A DNA stretch of 37,143 nt, taken from Alphaproteobacteria bacterium (GTDB taxonomy: Bacteria > Pseudomonadota > Alphaproteobacteria > SHVV01). Shown here in pieces: positions 9,280-17,322 of this stretch. Where the stretch lies: assembly GCA_016869275.1 (NCBI GenBank), contig VGEO01000023.1, forward strand, positions 1 through 37,143. Direction: 5' to 3'. Each line of letters begins with the position of its first letter. Positions within the stretch are counted from its first letter, which is position 1. The position numbers were made by a program, and so were the translations under genes. Under the pieces are notes generated by a model that was not told the DNA's origin, searched no databases, and saw only the letters and a program-made list of their open reading frames with translations.

Positions 9280-9314
9280 TGCCCGCGCCCTCCAGCGCGG
9301 GCATGACGTTTTTT
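9280..9314 (+). terminator. Rho-independent terminator of groES
   Basis: Perfect 9-bp stem TGCCCGCGC (9280-9288) with GCGCGGGCA (9295-9303) and a 6-base loop. After five bases comes a run of six T (9309-9314). It lies 55 bases after the groES stop and just before the 3' end of the convergent SDR gene, so groES is monocistronic. Confidence 0.88.
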
Positions 9315-9320
9315 CCGGAC

Positions 9321-10085
9321 TCAACCTTGGCGGTGCACGGCGAAGGCGCCGAACGCCTGGGTCACCGGCATGATCTCGATCGTATTGACGTTGACGTGCT
9401 CGGGGAGTGTCGCGATGTAGCGGACGATCTCGGCGACATCCTCGGCCGAGACCGGCTTCATTCCCTTGTAGACGCCTTTGGCTTTTTCCTGGTCGCCCTT
9501 GAAGCGGACTTCGGAAAATTCGGTTTCGGCCATCCCGGGTTCGACCGAGGTGACGCGGATGTTGTGGCCGAGGACGTCCGAGCGCAGCGCCAGCGAGAAC
9601 TGGTGCACGAACGCCTTGGTGCCGGCATAGACGTTGCCGCCGGGGTAGGGATAGGTGCCGGCGACCGAGCCCATGCTGATGACATGGCCGCGCTTTCGCT
9701 CGACCATGCCCGGCAGTACCGCCCGCGTCACGTAGACCAGCCCCTTGATGTTGGTGTCGATCATCGTCTCCCAGTCGTCCATCGACGCGGCCTGGGCCGG
9801 CTCCATGCCGAGCGCGAGCCCGGCGTTGTTGACGAGCACGGTGATCGATCCGAAACGGGCGGGCAGAGCGGCGAGCGCTTTTTTCACCGCTGCCTCGTCG
9901 CGGACGTCGAGTTCGACGGTATGAAGACGCTCGCCGAGCTCGCGCGCGAGTCCCTCGAGCCGGTCGCGGCGACGGCCGGTGGCGACGACCAGGGCGCCCG
10001 AGCGGACGAACAATCGGGCGATCGCGGCGCCGAACCCGGCGGTCGCGCCGGTGACGAGGACGGTCAGGGTGGCGGGGTCGATCAT
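9321..10085 (-). CDS. SDR-family oxidoreductase, YdfG-like (3-hydroxy acid / malonic semialdehyde reductase type)
   Basis: Classical short-chain dehydrogenase, 254 residues, predicted NADP(H)-dependent and cytoplasmic. It shows the nucleotide motif TGATAGFG (12-19), NNAG (86-89) and the catalytic residues Ser140, Tyr153 and Lys157 (YAGTK). Basic residues after the second beta strand (TGRRRDRL) suggest NADPH preference. The C-terminal half (VRFKGDQEKAKGVYKGMKPVSAEDVAEIVRYIATLPEHVNVNTIEIMPVTQ) closely resembles E. coli YdfG, which oxidises 3-hydroxy acids and reduces malonic semialdehyde. Its true substrate here is not shown. It is 9 bases downstream of mazG and probably co-transcribed. Confidence 0.85.
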   Translation of the reverse strand: MIDPATLTVLVTGATAGFGAAIARLFVRSGALVVATGRRRDRLEGLARELGERLHTVELDVRDEAAVKKALAALPARFGSITVLVNNAGLALGMEPAQAASMDDWETMIDTNIKGLVYVTRAVLPGMVERKRGHVISMGSVAGTYPYPGGNVYAGTKAFVHQFSLALRSDVLGHNIRVTSVEPGMAETEFSEVRFKGDQEKAKGVYKGMKPVSAEDVAEIVRYIATLPEHVNVNTIEIMPVTQAFGAFAVHRQG

Positions 10086-10094
10086 GGCGGCTCC

Positions 10095-10931
10095 TTAGGC
10101 GGTGGAATCGGTCTTTTCAGCGGCTTTGGCGCGATCCCACAGGGCATCCATCTCGGCCAAGGTGGCGTCTTCCGGGGTGCGGCCCTCGGCGGCGAGCGCC
10201 GCCTCGATTGTGCGAAACCGACGTTCGAACTTGGCGTTGGCGTGGCGGAGCGAGGCCTCGGGATCGACCTTGAGGTGACGGGCCAAATTGACGCAGGCGA
10301 AGAGCAGGTCGCCCAGTTCGGCCTCGACCGCGTCGGGCGCTTCGGCCCGTCCGGCGATCGCCGCCTCGAGCTCGGCGACCTCTTCGGCGATCTTGGCGAG
10401 GATCGGTCGGGCTTCCCCCCAGTCGAAGCCGACCCGCGCTGCGCGCGCCTGCAGCTTCAAGGCCCGGGTCAAGCCGGGTAGGGCGCGCGACACGCCGGCG
10501 AGCGCGCTGGTCGGCGCCTCGGCCCCGTTCATGGCCGTGACCTTCGCGGTCCGTTCATGGGCCTTGATCGTTTCCCAGTTTCGGGTTTGCGCTTCGGACG
10601 AGGCGATCTCGGCCGTGCCGAAGACGTGCGGATGCCGGCGTATCATCTTGTCGGAGACGGCCGACGCGATCGCATCGAAGGTGAAGCCGCCCGATTCGGA
10701 CGCCATCTGGGCGTAGAACACGACTTGGAACAAGAGATCGCCAAGTTCGTCTTTCAGCGCCGCCAGGTCGTTGTCGCGGATCGCCTCGGCAACCTCGTAG
10801 GCTTCTTCGATCGTGTAGGGCGCAATGGTCGCGAAGGTCTGTTCGCGATCCCATGGGCAGCCGGTCGTGGGGTCGCGGAGCGCCGCCATGATCGCGAGCA
10901 GCCGGTCGATCGAGGGATGGGCGTGGGTCAT
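10095..10931 (-). CDS. mazG: Nucleoside triphosphate pyrophosphohydrolase MazG
   Basis: All-alpha NTP pyrophosphatase converting NTPs to NMP and PPi, a house-cleaning enzyme. It contains two MazG repeats: the N-terminal one has GCPWDREQTFATIAPYTIEEAYEVAEAI and ELGDLLFQVVFYAQMA, the C-terminal one EEVAELEAAI and EAELGDLLFACVNLARHL. The acidic EExxE and ELGD residues that bind Mg2+ are present in both. The ATG at 10931 gives 278 residues and the usual family N-terminus (IDRLLAIMAALRDPTTGCPW). An in-frame ATG at 11027 would add 32 residues, the first of them inside an AT-rich patch. Neither start has a good Shine-Dalgarno sequence. Confidence 0.93.
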   Translation of the reverse strand: MTHAHPSIDRLLAIMAALRDPTTGCPWDREQTFATIAPYTIEEAYEVAEAIRDNDLAALKDELGDLLFQVVFYAQMASESGGFTFDAIASAVSDKMIRRHPHVFGTAEIASSEAQTRNWETIKAHERTAKVTAMNGAEAPTSALAGVSRALPGLTRALKLQARAARVGFDWGEARPILAKIAEEVAELEAAIAGRAEAPDAVEAELGDLLFACVNLARHLKVDPEASLRHANAKFERRFRTIEAALAAEGRTPEDATLAEMDALWDRAKAAEKTDSTA

Positions 10932-11010
10932 GCGAAGGATCGAGAGGGCGTCGGTCTCGCCATTATCGGCAGCAACCGGGAGGTTCGCCACGGCCCCGGA
11001 TTTTGACACG

Positions 11011-11095
11011 ATAATTTCATAATGCATATTATGTTAAATAATCAATATATATTATTTTTTAACCTTTTATATTTCATATCACATCTCTATTGTTA
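11011..11095. other. AT-rich patch between mazG and the PhnP-like gene
   Basis: An abrupt island of mostly A and T in GC-rich surroundings. It covers the last codons of the metallo-beta-lactamase gene, the intergenic DNA and, if the longer mazG start is used, its first codons. It contains a short inverted repeat, CATAAT (11018-11023) and ATTATG (11028-11033), and long AT runs such as 11041-11060. It may hold the promoter for mazG-SDR, but no clear -35/-10 pair can be fixed. No gene is seen in it. Confidence 0.5.
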
Positions 11096-11837
11096 GACCA
11101 TCGTACCCGGGCTCAACCCCCTTGGGTAGGCTCTCGACCAACACCCGATAGTCGAGTTCATAGTTCATGTGCGTGAGGATCGCGCGCGCCGGCCTCACTC
11201 GCTCGATCCACTCGAGCGTACGATCGAGATGCGCGTGCGTGGGATGCGGCGTATCGCGGAGCGCATCGACGATCCAAACCTCGACCCCCGCCAAGGCGGT
11301 GAACGCCTCCGGGCCGAGTTTCACCGCATCGGTCGAGTAAGCAATCGGTCCGAATCGGAACCCGAGCGTCGACGTCGTGCCATGATCCTGTGGGAACGGT
11401 ACGATCGGTATCGGACCCAACCGAAACGGCCCGTCGATCAGGTGCGGATTCAAGATCGCCGGATACGCGCCGCCGGTCTCGTCCTTGAAGACGTAGCCGA
11501 AACGCCGGGTGAGCGAAGCGAGCGTCGGCCGGTCGGCGTAAATATCGATCCGTTTACGGTTCCGGATCGCGAAAAAGCGCAAATCGTCGATGCCGTGGAC
11601 GTGGTCGGCATGGTCGTGGGTGTAGAGCACGGCATCCAAGCGGTCGAACCCGGCCATCAGCGCTTGTTCGCGCAAATCGGGCGAGGAGTCGACGAGCAGA
11701 CGGGTCCCCTCCTCTTCCACCAGGATCGAGGCGCGCCGGCGGCGATTGCGGGGCTCGTTGGGATCGCACCGTCCCCAATCGTTGCCGACCCGCGGAATGC
11801 CGCCGGCGGTACCGCAGCCGAGAATCGTGACCCGCAT
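11079..11837 (-). CDS. Metallo-beta-lactamase-fold hydrolase, PhnP-like
   Basis: Predicted metal-dependent phosphodiesterase of the PhnP / phosphoribosyl cyclic phosphodiesterase group, 252 residues, cytoplasmic. It begins MRVTILGCGTAGGIPRVG and carries the HxHxDH metal motif at 74-79 (HDHADH), a later Asp ligand in YSTDAV, and histidines in HPTHAHLDRTLEW and LTHMNYELDY. The start at 11837 is chosen because upstream residues are only the tatD gene read in another frame. Its ATG overlaps the tatD stop by one base (TGATG), so the two are translationally coupled. The metG-tatD-this order is common in alphaproteobacteria. The last codons are unusually AT-rich although the encoded ending DGLTIEM looks normal for the family. 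Substrate unknown. Confidence 0.9.
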   Translation of the reverse strand: MRVTILGCGTAGGIPRVGNDWGRCDPNEPRNRRRRASILVEEEGTRLLVDSSPDLREQALMAGFDRLDAVLYTHDHADHVHGIDDLRFFAIRNRKRIDIYADRPTLASLTRRFGYVFKDETGGAYPAILNPHLIDGPFRLGPIPIVPFPQDHGTTSTLGFRFGPIAYSTDAVKLGPEAFTALAGVEVWIVDALRDTPHPTHAHLDRTLEWIERVRPARAILTHMNYELDYRVLVESLPKGVEPGYDGLTIEM

Positions 11838-12619
11838 CAGGCGGCCCCGATCGCCTTTGCGAATAGCGTGTAGAAATTGCGCGTGGTCTGGGCGGCGAGC
11901 GTTTCGAGCGGCACGCCCCGCAGTTGCGCGAGAAATGCCGCCGTGTGGGCAACGAACGCCGGCTCGTTGCGCTTGCCGCGCATCGGCACCGGTGCGAGAT
12001 ACGGTGCATCCGTTTCGACCAACAGGCGGTCGTCCGGCACCGCGCGCGCGACCGTGCGGAGCGCCTCGGCGTTCCTGAAGGTCACGATGCCTGAGAACGA
12101 GATGTAGAGCCCGAGCGCCAGCGCGCATTCGGCGAGCGCGGCCGAGGCGGTAAAACAGTGGATGACGCCCGAAAACGGCCCCTTCGTCGCCTCGTCCCTC
12201 AGGATCGCCGCCATGTCGTCGTCGGCGTCGCGGCTGTGGATGACGACCGGGAGCCCGAGCGCCCGCGCGGCGGCGATGTGGAAGCGAAAATTCCGCTGCT
12301 GCCGGTCGCGCGGGCTCTTCTCGTAGTAATAGTCGAGGCCGGTCTCGCCGACCCCGATCACCTTGGGGTGCGCGGCCCGCGCGATGAGCACGGCGCTCCC
12401 GTCGAGCGAATCGCTCGCGGCTTCATGCGGGTGGATGCCGACGGTGCACCACAACGCCGGCTCCGCTTCGGCCAGGCGCACGACCGCGTCCCATTTCGCG
12501 AACTTGGTGCCGATCGTCAGCATGCGCTCGACCCCGGCGCCGCGGGCGCGTTCGAGCACGCCGGCAAAATCGCCGGCAAACTCGTCGAAATCGAGGTGGC
12601 AGTGGCTGTCGATCAGCAT
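11837..12619 (-). CDS. tatD: TatD-family metal-dependent hydrolase/DNase
   Basis: TIM-barrel metallohydrolase of the TatD/YcfH family, 260 residues. Members are 3'-5' DNases or have roles in DNA repair and D-Tyr-tRNA handling. Visible metal and active-site signatures are SHCHLDF (His6, His8), GIHPHEA, GETGLDYYY, PVVIHSRDADDD, IHCFTAS and ETDAPYLAP, all in family order. It is 24 bases after metG and overlaps the next gene by one base. Which TatD subgroup function applies cannot be told from sequence. Confidence 0.93.
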   Translation of the reverse strand: MLIDSHCHLDFDEFAGDFAGVLERARGAGVERMLTIGTKFAKWDAVVRLAEAEPALWCTVGIHPHEAASDSLDGSAVLIARAAHPKVIGVGETGLDYYYEKSPRDRQQRNFRFHIAAARALGLPVVIHSRDADDDMAAILRDEATKGPFSGVIHCFTASAALAECALALGLYISFSGIVTFRNAEALRTVARAVPDDRLLVETDAPYLAPVPMRGKRNEPAFVAHTAAFLAQLRGVPLETLAAQTTRNFYTLFAKAIGAA

Positions 12620-12643
12620 GGCGTGGCGGCGGCGCCCGCGGTC

Positions 12644-14197
12644 TTAGGCGGCGGCTTCGACGTAACGCGGGAACACGCCCTCGGGTTGGGGGAGCGCGGT
12701 ACCGGGCACGAGCTTGGGCGCTCCGCCCATGGCTTCGAGCTGTCGCGCCGCGCCGGTCGGAACCGCGAGCTGGTCGAGAATCCGCCCGGCCGCCGTCGGC
12801 ATGAACGGCTGCAGTACGATCGCGACCCGGCGGATCGCGTCGGTCAGCGCATAGAGCACCGTCGCCATGCGGGCGGGATCGGTCTTGCGCAACGTCCACG
12901 GCGCCTGCGCATCGACGTAACGGTTGGCATCGCCGATCACGCGCCAGATTTCCTCGAGCGCGGTGTGGAGTTCCTGGCGATCGATTCGCGCCCGCGTCGT
13001 CGCGTGCAGGGCCGCGCTCGCCGCGAGCAGTTTCTCGTCCTCCGGGGCGAGCTCACTCGGGTTCGGCACCTGGCCGCTGCCGTTCTTAGCGATGAACGAC
13101 AGCACGCGCTGCACTAAGTTGCCGAGATCGTTGGCGAGATCGCCGTTCAAACGGTTGACAACGGCGCGGTGCGAGAAGTCGCCGTCGGCTCCGAACGGCA
13201 GTTCGCGCAGCACGAAATAGCGCACCGGATCGAGGCCGTACTTTGCGACCAAGTCGTGCGGCGGGATGAAATTGCCGAGCGACTTCGACATCTTTTGGCC
13301 TTCGACCGTCCACCAGCCGTGGGCAAAAACGCGTGCCGGTGGCGCAACGCCCGCCGCCATCAGGAACGCCGGCCAATAGACGGCGTGGAACCGGAGGATG
13401 TCTTTGCCGACGATGTGGGTCGCCGGCCAGAAGGTCGAGAACGCGGCGCCCGCCATATCGGGATAGCCGACCGCCGTGATGTAGTTGGTGAGCGCGTCGA
13501 ACCACACATACATGATGTGGCTCGGCGCGTCCGGAACCGGAATCCCCCACCTGAAGCTCGTGCGCGAGATCGAAAGATCGCGCAAGCCGCTCTTCACGAA
13601 ACTCACCACCTCGTTCCGCCGCGCCGGCGGCAGAATGAAATCGGGATTGGCGTCGTAGAACGCGAGCAGGCGATCCTGCCACGCCGACAAGCGGAAAAAG
13701 TAACTCGGCTCCTCGACCCACTCGACCGGCGCGCCCGACGGCGCGCGTTTGCCGGCCGGCGAATCGACCAGCTCGTCCTCGCCGTAGAACGCTTCGTCGC
13801 GGACCGAGTACCAGCCGGCGTACTTACCGAGATAGATGTCGTCATTGCCGGCGGCGACCACCGCGCGCCACAACGCCTGGCAGGCGCGCACGTGGCGGTC
13901 CTCGGTGGTGCGGATGAAGTCGTCGTTCGAGTACCCCATCAGGCCCGAGAGATCGCGAAAATTCTGACTCACCCGATCGCAGAACGCCTGCGGGTCCATG
14001 CCCGCGGCTTGCGCCGACTTCTCGACTTTTTGGCCGTGCTCGTCGGTGCCGGTCAGAAACATCACGCGCTTGCCGTCGAGCCGGTGGAAACGCGCCATCA
14101 CGTCGCACGCGAGCGAGGTATAGGCGTGGCCGATGTGGGGGACATCGTTCACGTAATAGATCGGGGTCGTGATGTAGAACGCGCCCGGCGCGGCCAT
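12644..14197 (-). CDS. metG: Methionyl-tRNA synthetase
   Basis: Class I aminoacyl-tRNA synthetase charging tRNA-Met. It has 517 residues, with HIGH at 21-24 (NDVPHIGHAYTSLA), the KMSKS loop at 302-306 (EGQKMSKSLGNF) and an alpha-helical anticodon-binding domain at the C-terminus. The connective-peptide region (GWYSVRDEAFYGEDEL) has no CxxC pair, so this is the zinc-free, short form without the C-terminal dimerisation domain, as is usual in alphaproteobacteria. It is 34 bases downstream of holB in a long co-directional run. Confidence 0.97.
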   Translation of the reverse strand: MAAPGAFYITTPIYYVNDVPHIGHAYTSLACDVMARFHRLDGKRVMFLTGTDEHGQKVEKSAQAAGMDPQAFCDRVSQNFRDLSGLMGYSNDDFIRTTEDRHVRACQALWRAVVAAGNDDIYLGKYAGWYSVRDEAFYGEDELVDSPAGKRAPSGAPVEWVEEPSYFFRLSAWQDRLLAFYDANPDFILPPARRNEVVSFVKSGLRDLSISRTSFRWGIPVPDAPSHIMYVWFDALTNYITAVGYPDMAGAAFSTFWPATHIVGKDILRFHAVYWPAFLMAAGVAPPARVFAHGWWTVEGQKMSKSLGNFIPPHDLVAKYGLDPVRYFVLRELPFGADGDFSHRAVVNRLNGDLANDLGNLVQRVLSFIAKNGSGQVPNPSELAPEDEKLLAASAALHATTRARIDRQELHTALEEIWRVIGDANRYVDAQAPWTLRKTDPARMATVLYALTDAIRRVAIVLQPFMPTAAGRILDQLAVPTGAARQLEAMGGAPKLVPGTALPQPEGVFPRYVEAAA

Positions 14198-14231
14198 CGA
14201 TACCTACCTTCGCGGCCGACCGGCGCCGCGC

Positions 14232-15383
14232 CTACTCGGGTAGGTCGGGGCGCTGGCCCGACGCCGTCTGTGCAAGAGCGGCGAACACCAATACTATCGC
14301 GTGCCGGCGATCGAGACTGAGCGCATCGGCCCGCGCGAGAAACGCGGCCACCTTCTCCCATACCTCAACCCAGCGATCAAGTTTGGCCGCCGCGAGAAGC
14401 CGCGCGATCAAGGCCGGCTCGGTGGCCGCGAGCGCCGGCTCGGCCGGATCGCCCGCCCCTGCCCGCACCAGCCGCGCCAACCACCAGACCAGCAGCTCGG
14501 CGAAGGTGCGAAACTGCGCGGCCGCCTGCGGGCGGCCCAGGCGCTCGCCGAGCGCCTGGACTTGCGCGATGTCGAACCGCGGCAGCGTCGCGAACAGCGC
14601 GAGCAGCGCACGGAAGGCGTCGCCGCCACCCAGATGCGCGAGCTCGAGCGCGTGCCCGGCGCTCCCTTCGGCCAAGCGGGCGAGTACATCGGTATCGTCG
14701 GCGCCGAGCGCCGGGTAGTAGCGGCTCAAGATTCCCGCCACCGTCGCCTCGGCGAGCGGCTGCAGCGCGAGCCGCTGGCAGCGCGAGCGGATCGTCGGCA
14801 ACAGGCGACCGGGCGCATGGCTCACCAGGAACAAGAGCCCGCGCGGCGGCGGTTCCTCGAGCACCTTGAGGAGCGCGTTGGCGGCATTGCGGTTCAAGTC
14901 GTCGGCGGCATCGACGATCGCGATCCGCCACCCGCCTTCGGCCGCGGTCAGGGCGAAAAACTCGGGCACGGCGCGGACGTCGTCGACCACGATTTCCTCG
15001 CGCATACGCTTGCGCTTGTCGTCGTAACCGCATTCGATCGTGAGCAGGTCCGCGTGCGATCCGGCCGCGACGCGGTGGAACACCGGGTGGCTGGGGTCGA
15101 GCGAAAGCGATTCGGGAGCAGGCGGCGCGAGATCGGCGAACAGGCCGCCGCTCGGCGCGGCCCCGGCGCCGGCCAGGACGAAGCGGGCGAAGCGATAAGC
15201 GAGCGTCGCTTTGCCGACGCCGCGCGGTCCGGACAACAGGAAGGCATGGGCGAGCCGGCCCGACCGCCAGGCGCGGAGGAGTTGGGCTTCCGCGGCTTCC
15301 TGGCCGAAAAGATCCGGGTTGGCGTGCGGCACCAGCACCGGCGGCGCCGTCGCTTCTTCGGCGGCGCTCAGCGCCCGCGCCAT
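14232..15383 (-). CDS. holB: DNA polymerase III delta-prime subunit
   Basis: AAA+ clamp-loader subunit that helps open and load the beta clamp. It has 383 residues, with FGQEAAEAQLLRAWRSGRLAHAFLLSGPRGVGKATLAYRFARF (Walker A-like GPRGVGKA, 52-59), then VDAADDLNRNAANALLKVLEEPP and the sensor/SRC motif IRSRCQRLALQPL (RSRC arginine finger region). It starts in a TAATG overlap with the tmk stop, the common tmk-holB coupling. Confidence 0.95.
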   Translation of the reverse strand: MARALSAAEEATAPPVLVPHANPDLFGQEAAEAQLLRAWRSGRLAHAFLLSGPRGVGKATLAYRFARFVLAGAGAAPSGGLFADLAPPAPESLSLDPSHPVFHRVAAGSHADLLTIECGYDDKRKRMREEIVVDDVRAVPEFFALTAAEGGWRIAIVDAADDLNRNAANALLKVLEEPPPRGLLFLVSHAPGRLLPTIRSRCQRLALQPLAEATVAGILSRYYPALGADDTDVLARLAEGSAGHALELAHLGGGDAFRALLALFATLPRFDIAQVQALGERLGRPQAAAQFRTFAELLVWWLARLVRAGAGDPAEPALAATEPALIARLLAAAKLDRWVEVWEKVAAFLARADALSLDRRHAIVLVFAALAQTASGQRPDLPE

Positions 15384-16033
15384 TAGGCCCGACCGCCGGC
15401 GAAGCGCCGGCCGAACTTACGTCGCATCGCGCGTTCGATCGCGGCGGCCACGGCATCGGCCGGCTGCGTCGCATCGATCACGCTGCAGCGCTTCGGTTCG
15501 TGGGCCGCGATCGCGAGGAATCCGGCGCGCACCCGCTCGTGAAAAGCGCGCCGACGTCGCTCGAAACGGTCGCTCGCGCCGGCGCGGCGTTTCAGGCGCC
15601 GTCGCGCCACCGCGAGCGGCAGGTCGAGAATCAGCGTGAGGTCGGGCTTGATCGCACCGACCACGAGATCGTAAAGCGCGGCGATCGGCTCCGGCCCGAG
15701 TTCGGCGCCGTACCCCTGATAGGCCATGGTCGAATCGGCAAAGCGATCGCACACGACCCAGCGCCCCGCCGCCAGCGCTGGCAGGATCACGCGATCCAAG
15801 TGCTCGCGGCGCGCGGCAAAGAACAGCAGGGTTTCGGTCAGCGGATGCCACGCCTCCGGGCCGCGGTGCATGACGATTTCCCGGATCTGCTCCCCGGTCG
15901 GCGTGCCGCCGGGTTCGCGCGTCGCGACCGCCCGCAGCCCCTGTCGTTCCAGCCATACGACCAGCCGTCGGGCTTGGGTCGACTTTCCCGCCCCCTCGCC
16001 GCCTTCGATCGTGATGAACGCCCCTCGCGCCAC
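15383..16033 (-). CDS. tmk: Thymidylate kinase
   Basis: Phosphorylates dTMP to dTDP with ATP. It has 216 residues, with P-loop ITIEGGEGAGKSTQ (8-20), the TREPGGTPTGEQIR substrate motif, the DR(F) signature in VVCDRFADSTMAYQGYG and an Arg-rich lid (RRRLKRRAGASDRFERR) of the bacterial type. It overlaps holB by one base and starts 33 bases after the dacC-like gene. Confidence 0.96.
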   Translation of the reverse strand: MARGAFITIEGGEGAGKSTQARRLVVWLERQGLRAVATREPGGTPTGEQIREIVMHRGPEAWHPLTETLLFFAARREHLDRVILPALAAGRWVVCDRFADSTMAYQGYGAELGPEPIAALYDLVVGAIKPDLTLILDLPLAVARRRLKRRAGASDRFERRRRAFHERVRAGFLAIAAHEPKRCSVIDATQPADAVAAAIERAMRRKFGRRFAGGRA

Positions 16034-16066
16034 GCTCCCTCCGTTGCGGCCGGCGCGCCGGCTCCG

Positions 16067-17218
16067 TCAGCGCGCGGCGGCCCCCCACAGCAGATAGTTC
16101 ACTGCGGCACTGATTCGCCCGGTCGCGCTCAACCGATCGACCGCGGCCGCGGTGTGCAGCGGTATTTCTAGGTTGACGGAGTCGGGGGCGCTGACGCTGA
16201 GCTTGGCGACCGGCTTCCCCTTTTCGATCGGCGACGCGAGCGGGCCGTCGTACACGACCGCGACCTTGAGCCCGCGGCGCGCATTCTTGGCGAGCGTAAT
16301 GACGAGTTCGTCCTTGATCTGAAGCGGCACTTTGGGCGCGACGCCGAGCCAGACGTCGGCATCGGTCACGACTTCGTTGGCGGCGAACAGCTTGTAATTA
16401 TCGAACTCGCGGAAGCCCCACTCGAGCAACCGTTCGGCCTCGCGCGAGCGCTCATTGACGTTGCGAAAGCCGCTCACCACGAGGATCAGGCGCCGGCCGC
16501 CGCGCGCCGCCGAAGCGACTAGGCCGTAGCCCGATTCGTCGATGTGGCCGGTCTTGAGCCCGTCGGCGCCGAGCGCCTTGTAAAGCAGCGGGTTGCGGTT
16601 GCCTTGGCGAATGTTGTTGTAAGTGAAGTCTTTCTCCGCAAAGTACCCGTAGTACTGCGGAAAGTCCTTGATCAGCCGGAGCGCAAGCGTCGCCAAGTCG
16701 CGCACCGACATGAGGTGCCCCTCTTCCGGCCAACCCGACGCGTTTTTGAGCGTCGAATTGGTCATACCAAGCTGACGCGCCTTGCGCGTCATCTCTTCGC
16801 TAAAAGCCGCTTCGGAACTGGCGAGCCCTTCGGCCACGACCACGCAAGCATCGTTCCCCGATTGCACAACGATGCCGCGAATCAAATCCTCGACCGAGAC
16901 CCGGCTGTTGACGGCGACGAACATTTTGGAGCCACCCGTGCGCCACGCCCTCTGACTCACCGGCAGCGCATCGGTGAGCGCGAGCCGTCCGTCGGCCAGC
17001 TTCTCGAACAGCATGTAGAGCGTCATCAGCTTGCTCATCGACGCCGGCGGAATCGCCTGGTCGGCGTCCTTCGCGAGCAACACCGCCCCGGTTTGCGCGT
17101 CTATGAGGATCGCGTACGCGGCCGACGTTTTGGCCGGCTGCGCCGATGGCGCACCGGCCGACCACGCCAGCGAAGCGGCAACGGCGAGCGCGGCGACGAA
17201 ACGGCGGGTGTGAATCAT
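16067..17218 (-). CDS. dacC: D-alanyl-D-alanine carboxypeptidase (PBP5/6 family)
   Basis: Low-molecular-weight penicillin-binding protein trimming the terminal D-Ala from peptidoglycan pentapeptides in the periplasm. It has 383 residues: signal peptide at about 1-26 (RRFVAALAVAASLAWSAGAPSAQ), SxxK as SMSK (60-63), SGN (120-122) and KTG (222-224), then the beta-rich PBP5 C-terminal domain (about 275-365). The final stretch (SAAVNYLLWGAAAR) is short and could be a weak amphipathic membrane anchor. It lies in a run with rlpA and a lytic transglycosylase. The gene name follows family convention; dacA/dacC/dacF cannot be separated. Confidence 0.93.
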   Translation of the reverse strand: MIHTRRFVAALAVAASLAWSAGAPSAQPAKTSAAYAILIDAQTGAVLLAKDADQAIPPASMSKLMTLYMLFEKLADGRLALTDALPVSQRAWRTGGSKMFVAVNSRVSVEDLIRGIVVQSGNDACVVVAEGLASSEAAFSEEMTRKARQLGMTNSTLKNASGWPEEGHLMSVRDLATLALRLIKDFPQYYGYFAEKDFTYNNIRQGNRNPLLYKALGADGLKTGHIDESGYGLVASAARGGRRLILVVSGFRNVNERSREAERLLEWGFREFDNYKLFAANEVVTDADVWLGVAPKVPLQIKDELVITLAKNARRGLKVAVVYDGPLASPIEKGKPVAKLSVSAPDSVNLEIPLHTAAAVDRLSATGRISAAVNYLLWGAAAR

Positions 17219-17322
17219 GATCGGGAATCCTTGTCGATGCGGGCGACGCCGGAACCGCGCCTGTGGTGCCAGAGCTTCATGTCATTTGCAAGGCGGGGCC
17301 GTGACGCGGCCGCGGCACGGCC

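Noticed and set aside
11838..12128. N-terminal extension of the PhnP-like protein
   Set aside because: It overlaps tatD in another frame and shows only Arg/Ala-rich shadow sequence; the family N-terminus starts at 11837.
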